From JAAYYM01 sp964483155 (GTDB taxonomy: Bacteria > Bacillota > Clostridia > Lachnospirales > Lachnospiraceae): a DNA stretch of 47,355 nucleotides. Location of the stretch: positions 1 through 47,355 of the forward strand of contig CAZAAC010000017.1 in NCBI GenBank assembly GCA_964483155.1, in the 5' to 3' direction. Below, piece after piece: positions 17,170-25,048 of this stretch. Below the pieces are notes generated by a model. That model saw only the letters and a program-made list of their open reading frames with translations, was not told the origin of the DNA and ran no database searches. Each line of letters starts with the position of its first letter. Positions within the stretch are counted from its first letter, which is position 1. The position numbers were made by a program, and so were the translations under genes.

Positions 17170-17222
17170 TTTTTTCCTCCACTTCGTATCATTTTTTTTT
17201 GATATAAATCATAGAAAATGCT

Positions 17223-18383
17223 TTATTCATAAGCCTCTTCTAAAATTTTGTATACGTCTTCTTCTCTTATTTTTACTGGATTAACTGCTAGTAATCGATA
17301 CTCCATTGTCCCTTTTACGATAAGTGGAAACATTTCTTTTGTTACCTTCACTTCTACTAATCTACTTGGAATTCTTAAATCATGAACAAGTATTTGAACT
17401 GCTTCTATTGACAATTCTGCCTGTTCTCTGACTGAACGTCCTTCTGTCTGGCAACCTAGCATTTTAGCAATTTGAGCAAATTTTTCAATATTTCCTATCA
17501 GATTCACTTTCATAACGTGTGGTAATAGCAAAGAATTTGCTATTCCATGTGGTGTGTGTGCCACGCCACCCATGGATTGCGCAATCCCATGTACCGCTCC
17601 TAACCCACCATTTACAAATGCTACTGCGGCTAAAACACTTGCTATTGCCATATTCCCTCGTGCGTCCAAGTTTTCTGGATTATGCGTTGCTGTACGTATA
17701 TTCTCTCCAATTAATCGTATTGCTTTTTCTGCATAAGAATCACTCACCAAATTTGCATTTAAAGATACATATGCTTCAATTGCATGCGTCAATGCATCCA
17801 TTCCTGTTGATGCCGTAATAATTGGTGGCATTCCCTTTTGCATGACAGGATCCACAACTGCAAACAGCGGCATTAAATATTCATGAGTTACAGATAATTT
17901 TATGCCATTTTGTTGATCTGTAATAACACTTGACGCTGTAACTTCACTTCCACTCCCTGCCGTAGTCGGAATGGCAATTAGAGGCAATGGATGATTAACA
18001 ACAACTTTAGTTCCTCCAAACAAATAGTCTTTTACAGAGCCTTCATTTGTCACTAACATACTGATCGCTTTTGCCGTATCAATTGTGCTTCCTCCACCAA
18101 CTGCTAAGACCAAGTCACTTTCACTTTTTTTTAAAACTCCCGCTGCAGTATCTATGACTTCAATGGGGGGATCTACAACTATGTCTGAATATACAACACA
18201 CTTATATCCATCCTGCATTAATTTATCTAGCATTGCCTGAAAAGATGGCGTTTTTTCAATTACTTTATCTGTTACCAGGAATAGTTTATGTGCCTGTAAA
18301 GGTGATAAAAGTTCTGATAAATTCTGGGTTGCATTCACACCAAATTTAATTTTTGTAGGAGCTTTAAACAAAAAATCTTTCAT
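17223..18383 (-). CDS. Iron-containing (group III) alcohol dehydrogenase
   Basis: 386 residues. NAD motif 'AVGGGSTIDTAKAIS' at about 95-108. Metal ligands expected from FucO-type enzymes are all present: Asp196 and His200 in 'MDALTHAIEAY', His265 in 'GAVHGIAQ' and His279 in 'HTPHGIAN'. The extra catalytic-region His that usually follows His265 is Gln here. It reduces an aldehyde or oxidises an alcohol with NAD(P)H. Beside a class III aminotransferase, a 4-hydroxybutyrate or 5-hydroxyvalerate dehydrogenase-like role is plausible. It lies 18 bases after the cytidylate kinase-like gene, with only a weak ribosome binding site. Confidence 0.92.
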   Translation of the reverse strand: MKDFLFKAPTKIKFGVNATQNLSELLSPLQAHKLFLVTDKVIEKTPSFQAMLDKLMQDGYKCVVYSDIVVDPPIEVIDTAAGVLKKSESDLVLAVGGGSTIDTAKAISMLVTNEGSVKDYLFGGTKVVVNHPLPLIAIPTTAGSGSEVTASSVITDQQNGIKLSVTHEYLMPLFAVVDPVMQKGMPPIITASTGMDALTHAIEAYVSLNANLVSDSYAEKAIRLIGENIRTATHNPENLDARGNMAIASVLAAVAFVNGGLGAVHGIAQSMGGVAHTPHGIANSLLLPHVMKVNLIGNIEKFAQIAKMLGCQTEGRSVREQAELSIEAVQILVHDLRIPSRLVEVKVTKEMFPLIVKGTMEYRLLAVNPVKIREEDVYKILEEAYE

Positions 18384-18401
18384 TCTTTATACCATCCAAT
18401 T

Positions 18402-19016
18402 CTATTTTTTTAACTTTATTTTTAATTTACTCTCTGCACAGTTAATAATTAAATCCACACATTCATCTCGACCAATACGTGAACTATTAATAATCAAGTC
18501 GTAATTATCAGCCAGTGTCCAATCATATCTCGTATGATATTTATAAAAATTGGCTCTCTCTTCATTTATCCTATTTACATCTTTAATTGCCTGTTTTTCC
18601 GAAACTCCTTTTCTTGTTATAATAGAAGAAACACAATCAGCAAATGGTGCTTGAATATTAACTATGAATACATTTGGAAATTTTCGAAGAATATAACTAG
18701 ATGCTCTCCCTATTACAATAAAGGTATCTTTCATTGCCTTACTTCTCAGTATCTTTGCTTGATAGTCAAATAAATTTCCATCAGCAGAAATCCCAAAATC
18801 AGATGACTTAAAGAAATCATCCATTCCAAATGTTGATTTTTTAACCTTTTCATCCGAAAGATTAAAATAAGCTTCATTAATACCACTATCGTCTGATGCT
18901 AGCTCTAGTAATTCTCTGTCTACAAGTGGAATCCCTAATCTTTCTGATAATTTTTGCGCGATATATTTTCCTCCACTTCCATAAGCACGTTCAATTACTA
19001 ATACATAATTGTCCAT
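18402..19016 (-). CDS. Cytidylate kinase-like family protein
   Basis: 204 residues from ATG 19016, which has AGGAGG eight bases upstream; the longer frame overlapping livF is rejected. The P-loop region reads 'VIERAYGSGGKYIAQKLSERL', the variant seen in the cytidylate-kinase-like AAA_26 family, followed by 'VIGRASSYILRKFPNVFIV' and an Arg-rich lid with 'RINEERANFYKYHT'. These proteins differ from true Cmk and their substrate is unknown. Placement between livF and the alcohol dehydrogenase, 16 and 18 bases away, suggests a function tied to this operon, either nucleotide-dependent regulation or activation of a small molecule. Confidence 0.85.
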   Translation of the reverse strand: MDNYVLVIERAYGSGGKYIAQKLSERLGIPLVDRELLELASDDSGINEAYFNLSDEKVKKSTFGMDDFFKSSDFGISADGNLFDYQAKILRSKAMKDTFIVIGRASSYILRKFPNVFIVNIQAPFADCVSSIITRKGVSEKQAIKDVNRINEERANFYKYHTRYDWTLADNYDLIINSSRIGRDECVDLIINCAESKLKIKLKK

Positions 19017-19032
19017 AACCCCTACCTCCTCT

Positions 19033-19749
19033 TTAAATTCCCAAATAAGCTTTCTGAATTTGGTTGTCATTTATAAGGTCCTTAGAATATCCAGAATTAA
19101 CAATTTCACCTACTTCAATGACATATGCCCTATGGGATGCAGTTAAAGCCATCTTCGCATTTTGTTCAACTAGTAAAATAGTGGTATGATTTTTTTTATT
19201 AATTTCCTTGATAATATGAAAAATGTCTTCCACAATAACAGGTGCTAATCCCATAGACGGTTCATCTAATAACAATACTTTGGGCCGCATGACTAACGCC
19301 CTTGCAATGGCAAGCATTTGTTGTTCCCCGCCAGATAAAGTTCCACCTATCTGTGTCATTCTTTCTCTCAGTCTCGGAAATAAAGAATAGGCCCACTCCT
19401 TATCCTTCTTAACTGCATCTTTGTCTTTTCGTACATAAGCGCCCAAATTAATATTCTCTTCTACAGTAAGAATTGGGAAAATCCCCCTTCCTTCTGGTAC
19501 TTGTGATATTCCTATTTTTACAATATCATGTGCTTCTACTCCTGTGATTTCTTTACCCATATATTGAATTGAGCCACTTTTAGGTTTCAACAGGCCTGAG
19601 ATTGTATGCATCGTTGTCGTTTTTCCTGCACCATTTGGTCCTATGATAGCAACTACTTCTCCTTCGTCTACCGTAAAAGAAATATTGCAAAGAGCAGGTA
19701 CTGCACCGTAATTTACTGATAACTCATTTACTTCTAATATGTGTCCCAT
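19033..19749 (-). CDS. livF: Branched-chain amino acid-type ABC transporter ATP-binding protein LivF
   Basis: 238 residues with Walker A 'GPNGAGKTTTMHTISGL', signature 'LSGGEQQMLAIARAL', Walker B 'VLLLDEPSMGL' and the LivF-type C-terminal 'GYSKDLINDNQIQKAYLG'. It powers, with LivG, the import of a hydrophobic amino acid, amide or urea-like ligand through LivH/LivM. It is the fifth gene of the importer set, 15 bases after livG. Confidence 0.95.
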   Translation of the reverse strand: MGHILEVNELSVNYGAVPALCNISFTVDEGEVVAIIGPNGAGKTTTMHTISGLLKPKSGSIQYMGKEITGVEAHDIVKIGISQVPEGRGIFPILTVEENINLGAYVRKDKDAVKKDKEWAYSLFPRLRERMTQIGGTLSGGEQQMLAIARALVMRPKVLLLDEPSMGLAPVIVEDIFHIIKEINKKNHTTILLVEQNAKMALTASHRAYVIEVGEIVNSGYSKDLINDNQIQKAYLGI

Positions 19750-19764
19750 CCTTCCACCTCCAAT

Positions 19765-20550
19765 CTAGTCTTCTTCATACTTAAATTCACCACTTCCTAA
19801 GTACGCTTCGATTACTTTTGGATTTTGTTGAATCTCACAAGGCAAACCTTCTGCAATCTTTTTCCCATGGTCCAATACAACAATACGGTCTGAAATTCCC
19901 ATAACAAACTTCATATCGTGTTCAATGATTAGTACATCTATTTCCATTTTCTGAGTAACATTTTTAATAACACTAGTAAGCTCTTCTTTTTCAAAATTAT
20001 TCATACCTGCGCCCGGCTCATCTAAAAGTAATAGTGTTGGTTTTGTAGCAAGGCCTCTAGCAATTTCTAATAATCTCTGTTTTCCGTACGGTAAATTTGT
20101 AGCTAACTCCTCTTCCATATCTTCTAAGCCTACTAATTTTAATAATTCTTCACATTCGAAAATTACCTCTCGTCTTTTTTTATTTGCTTTTTTGATGTTA
20201 AAGATTGCTGTAAATAGCTTTTCATCATTGCATCCTGGGTGCGCTATCAAAACATTCTCTAAAACTGTCATTGATTTAATGAGTCGAATATTCTGAAACG
20301 TACGTGCAATTCCAAATCTAGTTCTATCATATGCTTTCATGTTTGATATATTTTTATCCTTAAAATTAATCGTTCCATCCGTTGGCTTATATACTCCAGT
20401 TATCAAATTAAAAAAAGTCGTTTTGCCTGCACCATTTGGACCAATAAGTGAAAGAATTTCTCCTTTATTTTGAATAAGATCCACACTATCTACTGCAATA
20501 AGACCACCAAAACTTATTGTTGCATTCTTTACTTCTAGAATTTTCTCCAT
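19765..20550 (-). CDS. livG: Branched-chain amino acid-type ABC transporter ATP-binding protein LivG
   Basis: 261 residues from the ATG at 20550 with GAGAGGTG six bases upstream. Walker A 'GPNGAGKTTFFNLITGVY', the LivG-type signature variant 'LPYGKQRLLEIARGLATK', and Walker B 'LLLLDEPGAGMN'. The 5' end overlaps the 3' end of livM by about 65 bases, an unusually long overlap even for this operon. Confidence 0.95.
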   Translation of the reverse strand: MEKILEVKNATISFGGLIAVDSVDLIQNKGEILSLIGPNGAGKTTFFNLITGVYKPTDGTINFKDKNISNMKAYDRTRFGIARTFQNIRLIKSMTVLENVLIAHPGCNDEKLFTAIFNIKKANKKRREVIFECEELLKLVGLEDMEEELATNLPYGKQRLLEIARGLATKPTLLLLDEPGAGMNNFEKEELTSVIKNVTQKMEIDVLIIEHDMKFVMGISDRIVVLDHGKKIAEGLPCEIQQNPKVIEAYLGSGEFKYEED

Positions 20551-21547
20551 ACGTAACACCTCTCATTGCTTTGATCTTATATTCATTTTTGGTTCTGTTT
20601 TTTCTACTCCATATGCCGTCTGGTTTAAAAATCATCATTATTACCATAGCTGCACCAAATAGTACCATTCGATATTGACTAAATGTTCTCAGAAATTCTG
20701 GCAATGCGGTTAAAAGAAATGCTCCTAAAATAGCTCCTGGAATACTTCCCAATCCACCCAAGACAACCATTGATACCACTTTAATTGATTCTGCATATGC
20801 AAAACTGGTTGGAGCAATCATTCCCATATACACAGAATAAAAACTACCAATCATGGCAGCCATTCCACCACCAATCATAAATGCAACTAATTTATATTTT
20901 TTAGGATTTATGCCTAAGGAAGTTGCAGCAATATCATCTTCGTTTACTGTTAACATTGACATACCAAATCCTGAGTTATTAAATCGGCTCATAAAAACAA
21001 CAAATACTACCAATAGCAAAAAACTAAAATAATAAAACATTGTCTTTCCGCTTATTTCTAGGCCAAATAGTATCGGCTTGGGAATTGCCGGAATTCCAGC
21101 AGGCCCTCTTGTAATATCTACTGCATTTATTAAGAATAGGCGAAACACTTCACCAAATCCAAGAGTGACAACAGCGATATAATCACCGCGTAGCTTTAGT
21201 GTTGGAAAACACAGCAAAGCACTGAATCCTGCTGTAAAAATAACCCCTATTCCCATTGCTATAAAAAAGTTTATGCCTGCAAATTTTGTTAATAATGTTG
21301 TGATATAAGCACCCATTCCATAAAAACAAACATGGCCAAGAGAAAACTGACCGGACCAGCCAATAATCAGATTGAGGCTCAAAGTTAAGCATGCATACAT
21401 AAAGCAGCTAATCACAATATGTAAAATATATGTACTCGTTATAAGATACGGAAATACTAACAATAAAATCAAAGCTACTATCTTCATTATTTTCTTTTGT
21501 TTATATGTAAAATTTATTTTTTCAAATCTGCTTTTCCATCTACTCAT
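20486..21547 (-). CDS. livM: Branched-chain amino acid-type ABC transporter permease LivM
   Basis: 353 residues with eight to ten hydrophobic segments. The conserved loop 'LGFGEVFRLFLINAVDITRG', 'MVVLGGLGSIPGAILGAF' and the N-terminal 'YILHIVISCFMYACLTLSLN' identify LivM. The last 25 or so residues, after 'DGIWSRKNRTKN', are hydrophilic and run 65 bases into livG in another frame, which is longer than typical; a late frame change is possible but not required. Confidence 0.93.
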   Translation of the reverse strand: MSRWKSRFEKINFTYKQKKIMKIVALILLLVFPYLITSTYILHIVISCFMYACLTLSLNLIIGWSGQFSLGHVCFYGMGAYITTLLTKFAGINFFIAMGIGVIFTAGFSALLCFPTLKLRGDYIAVVTLGFGEVFRLFLINAVDITRGPAGIPAIPKPILFGLEISGKTMFYYFSFLLLVVFVVFMSRFNNSGFGMSMLTVNEDDIAATSLGINPKKYKLVAFMIGGGMAAMIGSFYSVYMGMIAPTSFAYAESIKVVSMVVLGGLGSIPGAILGAFLLTALPEFLRTFSQYRMVLFGAAMVIMMIFKPDGIWSRKNRTKNEYKIKAMRGVTYGENSRSKECNNKFWWSYCSR

Positions 21548-21558
21548 ATCCAGCCCTC

Positions 21559-22431
21559 CTAAACTTTATCGATATGTTTTGCGCCCATAATGCCAGATGG
21601 TCTAATTACTAAAATAATAATCATTACGATAAATGCATATGCGTCTCGGTACCCAGACGAAATATATCCCGCTCCAAGGCTTTCTATAATTCCAATTACA
21701 AAGCCACCTGCTACGGCTCCTGTGATTGACCCTATTCCGCCTAAGATAGCTGCTGCAAAAGCTTTCATCCCTAATAGATATCCCATAGTTGGATAAACTG
21801 CACTATAATATGTTCCTATACAAATACCCGCAATTCCTGCCATGAATGCTCCAACACCGAATGTTATAGAAATTATGGCATTTGTGTTTACTCCCATTAG
21901 TTTTGCATTGGAGATACTAACAGAACATGCTCTCATTGCAATTCCCATCTTTGATTTATATACTAAAAGGTATAAAATAATTAGCATGATTGCGGTTATC
22001 GATAAAATAATAATCTGCATATTTGAAAATGAAATACCATCGATTTTGTATGTAACTTTTTCTATTGTAGAAAAAGGTTTTGTAGTGCTTCCAAACACTA
22101 ATTGTGCAAGATTTTGCAGAAATGTTGACATACCCAGTGCACTTACCAGTACTGCCATTCTTCTATTTGATGACTTTATCGGTCTATAAGCTAATCTTTC
22201 TACTGACATTCCTAAGATAGCCGTTAAAAAAGCTGCAAAAATTACCATTGCCACTACAGGCATACCGCATACAGTTGTTAATAACATCCCGATAAAGGTT
22301 CCAAACATAAGGACATCTGCATGCGCCCAGTTTACTATTTGTAACACACCATATACCATAGAGTATCCCAATGCTACCATTGCATAAATTCCACCTATGA
22401 CAATTCCATTTACTACATGTTGGAGAAACAT
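21559..22431 (-). CDS. livH: Branched-chain amino acid-type ABC transporter permease LivH
   Basis: 290 residues, eight hydrophobic segments. 'GGIYAMVALGYSMVYGVLQ' and 'NWAHADVLMFGTFIG' near the N-terminus and 'AAAILGGIGSITGAVAGGF' near the C-terminus are the standard LivH signatures. It pairs with LivM to form the membrane channel. A stable intercistronic hairpin separates it from livK. Confidence 0.94.
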   Translation of the reverse strand: MFLQHVVNGIVIGGIYAMVALGYSMVYGVLQIVNWAHADVLMFGTFIGMLLTTVCGMPVVAMVIFAAFLTAILGMSVERLAYRPIKSSNRRMAVLVSALGMSTFLQNLAQLVFGSTTKPFSTIEKVTYKIDGISFSNMQIIILSITAIMLIILYLLVYKSKMGIAMRACSVSISNAKLMGVNTNAIISITFGVGAFMAGIAGICIGTYYSAVYPTMGYLLGMKAFAAAILGGIGSITGAVAGGFVIGIIESLGAGYISSGYRDAYAFIVMIIILVIRPSGIMGAKHIDKV

Positions 22432-22460
22432 ATACCCTCTCCTCCTTATTTATCTTTTTT

Positions 22461-22491
22461 CTCTGGCATATACTACTCATATATGCCAGAG
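22461..22491 (-). other. Intercistronic stem-loop between livK and livH
   Basis: Perfect 12-bp arms (22461-22472 and 22480-22491) around a 7-base loop, directly after the livK stop. On the transcribed strand it is followed by A-rich rather than T-rich sequence, so it is not a standard terminator. Such hairpins commonly protect the 3' end of an abundant binding-protein message. Confidence 0.7.
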
Positions 22492-22511
22492 TCTTTTAGT
22501 TATTTCCAAAT

Positions 22512-23645
22512 TTATTCGACAAGTTCGAATTTACCACCATTATTGATAAAGTAATACTCTTCTTTTGAACTATCACCATTTTCAAATTTGTAAGTACCTG
22601 CAACTCCCTCATAAGAAATTTGACTTACTTCTTTGTTAATTGCTTCTCTTGTTAATTCGCCATCAATATTTTTCATGGATTCCAACAATACCATTGTTGC
22701 ATCATATGCTAAAGCTGCCCAGTTACCTGGTTCTTCCTCATATTTTGCTTTATAATCCTGCACAAATTTCTGTACCACTTCACTGGAGTCTTCCGCACTA
22801 AATTCACCAATTACATAAATTCCATCTACTGCATCACCATACTCAAAGATTGCTGGAGAATATAATCCATTAGCACCAGCAACAGGAATATTTTCACAAC
22901 CATATGAAGCTTTTTGCTCACACAAAAGTCCTGTTTCTGTAACTAGTCCACATACAAACATTCCATCTGCGCCAGAATCTTTAACTGTAGTAAGAATGGT
23001 TCCGAAATCCACTGTTTCACCATATACAAAGGTTTGTGTTGTTGCAATGTCGATTCCGATTGTAGATGCTTGCGCCTCAAATTCTTTCGAAATTCCCATA
23101 CCATAGTCATCATTCTCATATAATAACGCTACCGATTTCCAACCTAATTTTTGACAAAGGTCTGCGCCTACTTTACCTACATAAGCATCAGAAGGTGCTG
23201 TTCTATAAAAATAATCACTAATTCCCGTTAATGCAGGTGAAGTTGCTACTGGTGAAATAGCAGTTAATCCTGCTTCTTCATATATAGGCACTTGTGCTAA
23301 ACAACAAGAACTGTTATATGATGTTACAACTCCTAAAATATCTTTGTTCTCAACAAATTTATTCGCAATAGCGGATGCAGAAGTTGGTGTTGCCTCATCA
23401 TCTTCTTTTACTAATTCAACCATTTTTCCGCTAATGCCTCCTTCAGCATTCACCTGATCAACTGCTAGCTGAATGGCATCTACTATTAGATTTCCATCAG
23501 CTGCAACACTTCCTGACATAGGAAATGATGTCCCAATATAAATAACATCTGATGAATCACCTTTGCTTGACGCACATCCTGTAAACAACATTGATACTGT
23601 TATTACTGCTGCTACTAAAACGCTCATTACTCTTTTCTTTTTCAT
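22512..23645 (-). CDS. livK: ABC transporter substrate-binding lipoprotein, LivK/leucine-binding family
   Basis: 377 residues. The signal peptide ends in the lipobox LFTGC, so Cys24 is the predicted lipidated residue and the protein is tethered outside the membrane. The mature part is a type I periplasmic-binding fold: 'GTSFPMSGSVAADGNLIVD' near the start, 'AVDQVNAEGGISGKMVELV' and the domain-2 strand 'VALLYENDDYGMG'. Relatives bind branched-chain amino acids, short amides, urea, or aromatic compounds. This is the promoter-proximal gene of the long operon and should define which compound enters the pathway. Confidence 0.93.
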   Translation of the reverse strand: MKKKRVMSVLVAAVITVSMLFTGCASSKGDSSDVIYIGTSFPMSGSVAADGNLIVDAIQLAVDQVNAEGGISGKMVELVKEDDEATPTSASAIANKFVENKDILGVVTSYNSSCCLAQVPIYEEAGLTAISPVATSPALTGISDYFYRTAPSDAYVGKVGADLCQKLGWKSVALLYENDDYGMGISKEFEAQASTIGIDIATTQTFVYGETVDFGTILTTVKDSGADGMFVCGLVTETGLLCEQKASYGCENIPVAGANGLYSPAIFEYGDAVDGIYVIGEFSAEDSSEVVQKFVQDYKAKYEEEPGNWAALAYDATMVLLESMKNIDGELTREAINKEVSQISYEGVAGTYKFENGDSSKEEYYFINNGGKFELVE

Positions 23646-23746
23646 AATCTTTTCCTCACTCTCTTTTTTGCAAAATTTAAAATGTTTATATGAATCAAAA
23701 TGGACTTGCCATAAGAAACCCTTGCCTAAAAAATTATTATAAATAG

Positions 23747-23778
23747 AAAAAAAGACATGAATTCTTTCATGCCTCTTT
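23747..23778 (-). terminator. Terminator-like hairpin in the livK leader (possible attenuator)
   Basis: Minus-strand stem: AAAGAGGCATGAA pairs with TTCATGTCTTT (two G-U pairs) across the loop AGAA and runs into a stretch of seven T. It is about 100 bases before the livK ATG and downstream of the candidate -10. No minus-strand gene lies upstream that it could terminate, so it may regulate read-through into the liv operon. It also contains TTTCAT and ATGAA half-sites like the LysR-type dyads nearby. Confidence 0.5.
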
Positions 23779-23810
23779 GCATTTTTACTTATGTGATGTT
23801 CTTTCTCTCA

Positions 23811-23816
23811 ATTATA
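23811..23816 (-). promoter_or_regulatory. Candidate -10 element of the liv operon promoter
   Basis: A perfect TATAAT on the minus strand, with no good -35 at the correct distance, as expected for an activator-dependent promoter. An imperfect dyad CATAACC-TTTT-GGCTATG (23860-23877) is centred about 64 bases upstream of the predicted start site, the normal place for a LysR-type recognition site. Confidence 0.35.
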
Positions 23817-23902
23817 AACAAAAACACTCTACTATCTAATACATTTATTTCTATACGACCATAACCTTTTGGCTATGCTTCACTTTTTGACGTATAACGA
23901 CT

Positions 23903-23948
23903 TTTCATTAAGAATTTGCATGAAATTTCATTAAGAATTTGCATGAAA
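23903..23948. promoter_or_regulatory. Two tandem LysR-type operator boxes (TTTCAT-N11-ATGAAA)
   Basis: A 23-base unit is repeated exactly and without a spacer (23903-23925 and 23926-23948). Each copy is a dyad with 6-base arms TTTCAT and ATGAAA around 11 bases, which fits the T-N11-A rule for LysR-type regulators. The array ends six bases before the lysR -35. It most likely binds the divergent LysR protein for autoregulation and control of the liv operon. Confidence 0.75.
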
Positions 23949-23954
23949 TTTTTA

Positions 23955-23982
23955 TTGACCGCAAAAAAACATATGATATAAT
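23955..23982 (+). promoter_or_regulatory. lysR promoter
   Basis: TTGACC (23955-23960), a 16-base spacer, then a perfect TATAAT (23977-23982). The predicted start is near 23989, about 100 bases before the coding region. A 17-base palindrome TGTGAT-N5-ATCACA (23996-24012) follows immediately and may be a second operator. Confidence 0.6.
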
Positions 23983-24092
23983 GGAAAGAATTTAATGTGA
24001 TTATTTATCACAAAACTTTTTTCACATAATTTTTCCACATAACAAACTAATCCTAGTAGGTCTAAAATTGTAAGAAAGGCATAGTGTTTCAT

Positions 24093-25010
24093 ATGAATTT
24101 ACTTCAATTAACTTATTTTAAAAAAGTGGCAGAATTAGAACACATCTCACGCGCTGCTGAGCAGTTAATGATTTCACAGCCATCATTGACCAAAACCATC
24201 AGACATCTTGAGACTGAATTAGATGCTGCTTTATTCCATCGTTCTGGTAATTCTATTACCATAAGTGAAAAGGGCGAAATCGTACTAAAGTATACTAATC
24301 AGATTTTACAGAATGTAGATGATATGTGCCGAGAATTGAAGGATACCTCTGCCCTAAACAACAATACTGTTTATATTGCTGTTAAGGCAGCTGCATCCGT
24401 TATTCCAAAATATATACTTGGATTTAAAAAATTATTTCCAGACGTCAATATCTCAATAACCCAGACTACTTTAGATCTGGCCGATTTAAACACAACGCCC
24501 CCTTATGATTATTTCATTTACTCAAGTGTAGAAAAACCGATACAAAGCAATATTATAACTCTTCTTCAAGAACCTTGCCATCTGGCAATTCCATCTAATC
24601 ATCCGTTCGTGAATGACGAGGTGGTCGATATAAAAAATTGTTCCAAAGAACGATTCCTTATTCTGCATCAACAATCACCCATCAGCGAACTAACAAATAC
24701 TATATGTAACTCTGCTGGATTTATACCACGAATTGACCTGACTTGTGACAGTTGGGAGACTATTTATTCCCTTATTGATGCAAGTATGGGTATTGCTTTA
24801 TTACCCGCTTACACCTGGAATGTTTCAAATTTGCCCCATAACATTGTCCTTAAACCTTTAACGCAACCCGTATACCGCCATTTAAATATCTGTTGGAATT
24901 ATGATCATTCTCATTCCGAGAATGCAATTCTTTTTCGCAAATATTTAATTTCATTTTTTCATGATTTGTGTATTGACTCTAGCAATTCTATAAATGTCAA
25001 TAAACAATAA
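24093..25010 (+). CDS. LysR family transcriptional regulator
   Basis: 305 residues. The winged helix is at the N-terminus ('LLQLTYFKKVAELEHISRAA', 'LMISQPSLTKTIRHLE', 'GNSITISEKGEIVLKYT'). It is followed by a periplasmic-binding-like effector domain ('VKAAASVIPKYILGFKKLFP' and 'MGIALLPAYTW'). Start choice is uncertain: ATG 24093 gives the usual family N-terminus, while a GTG at 24084 sits 4 bases after AAAGG. It is divergent from the liv/amine operon, and two matching T-N11-A dyads lie between them, so it is the likely pathway regulator, with the imported compound or a metabolite as coinducer. Confidence 0.92.
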   Translation: MNLLQLTYFKKVAELEHISRAAEQLMISQPSLTKTIRHLETELDAALFHRSGNSITISEKGEIVLKYTNQILQNVDDMCRELKDTSALNNNTVYIAVKAAASVIPKYILGFKKLFPDVNISITQTTLDLADLNTTPPYDYFIYSSVEKPIQSNIITLLQEPCHLAIPSNHPFVNDEVVDIKNCSKERFLILHQQSPISELTNTICNSAGFIPRIDLTCDSWETIYSLIDASMGIALLPAYTWNVSNLPHNIVLKPLTQPVYRHLNICWNYDHSHSENAILFRKYLISFFHDLCIDSSNSINVNKQ

Positions 25011-25048
25011 TATACCTTATCTCGGAATTCCATCCATAAACTCATTTA

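Noticed and set aside
23852..23896. TATACG ... CGTATA inverted hexamers flanking the -64 dyad
   Set aside because: 33 bases apart and only six bases long; expected by chance at this AT content.
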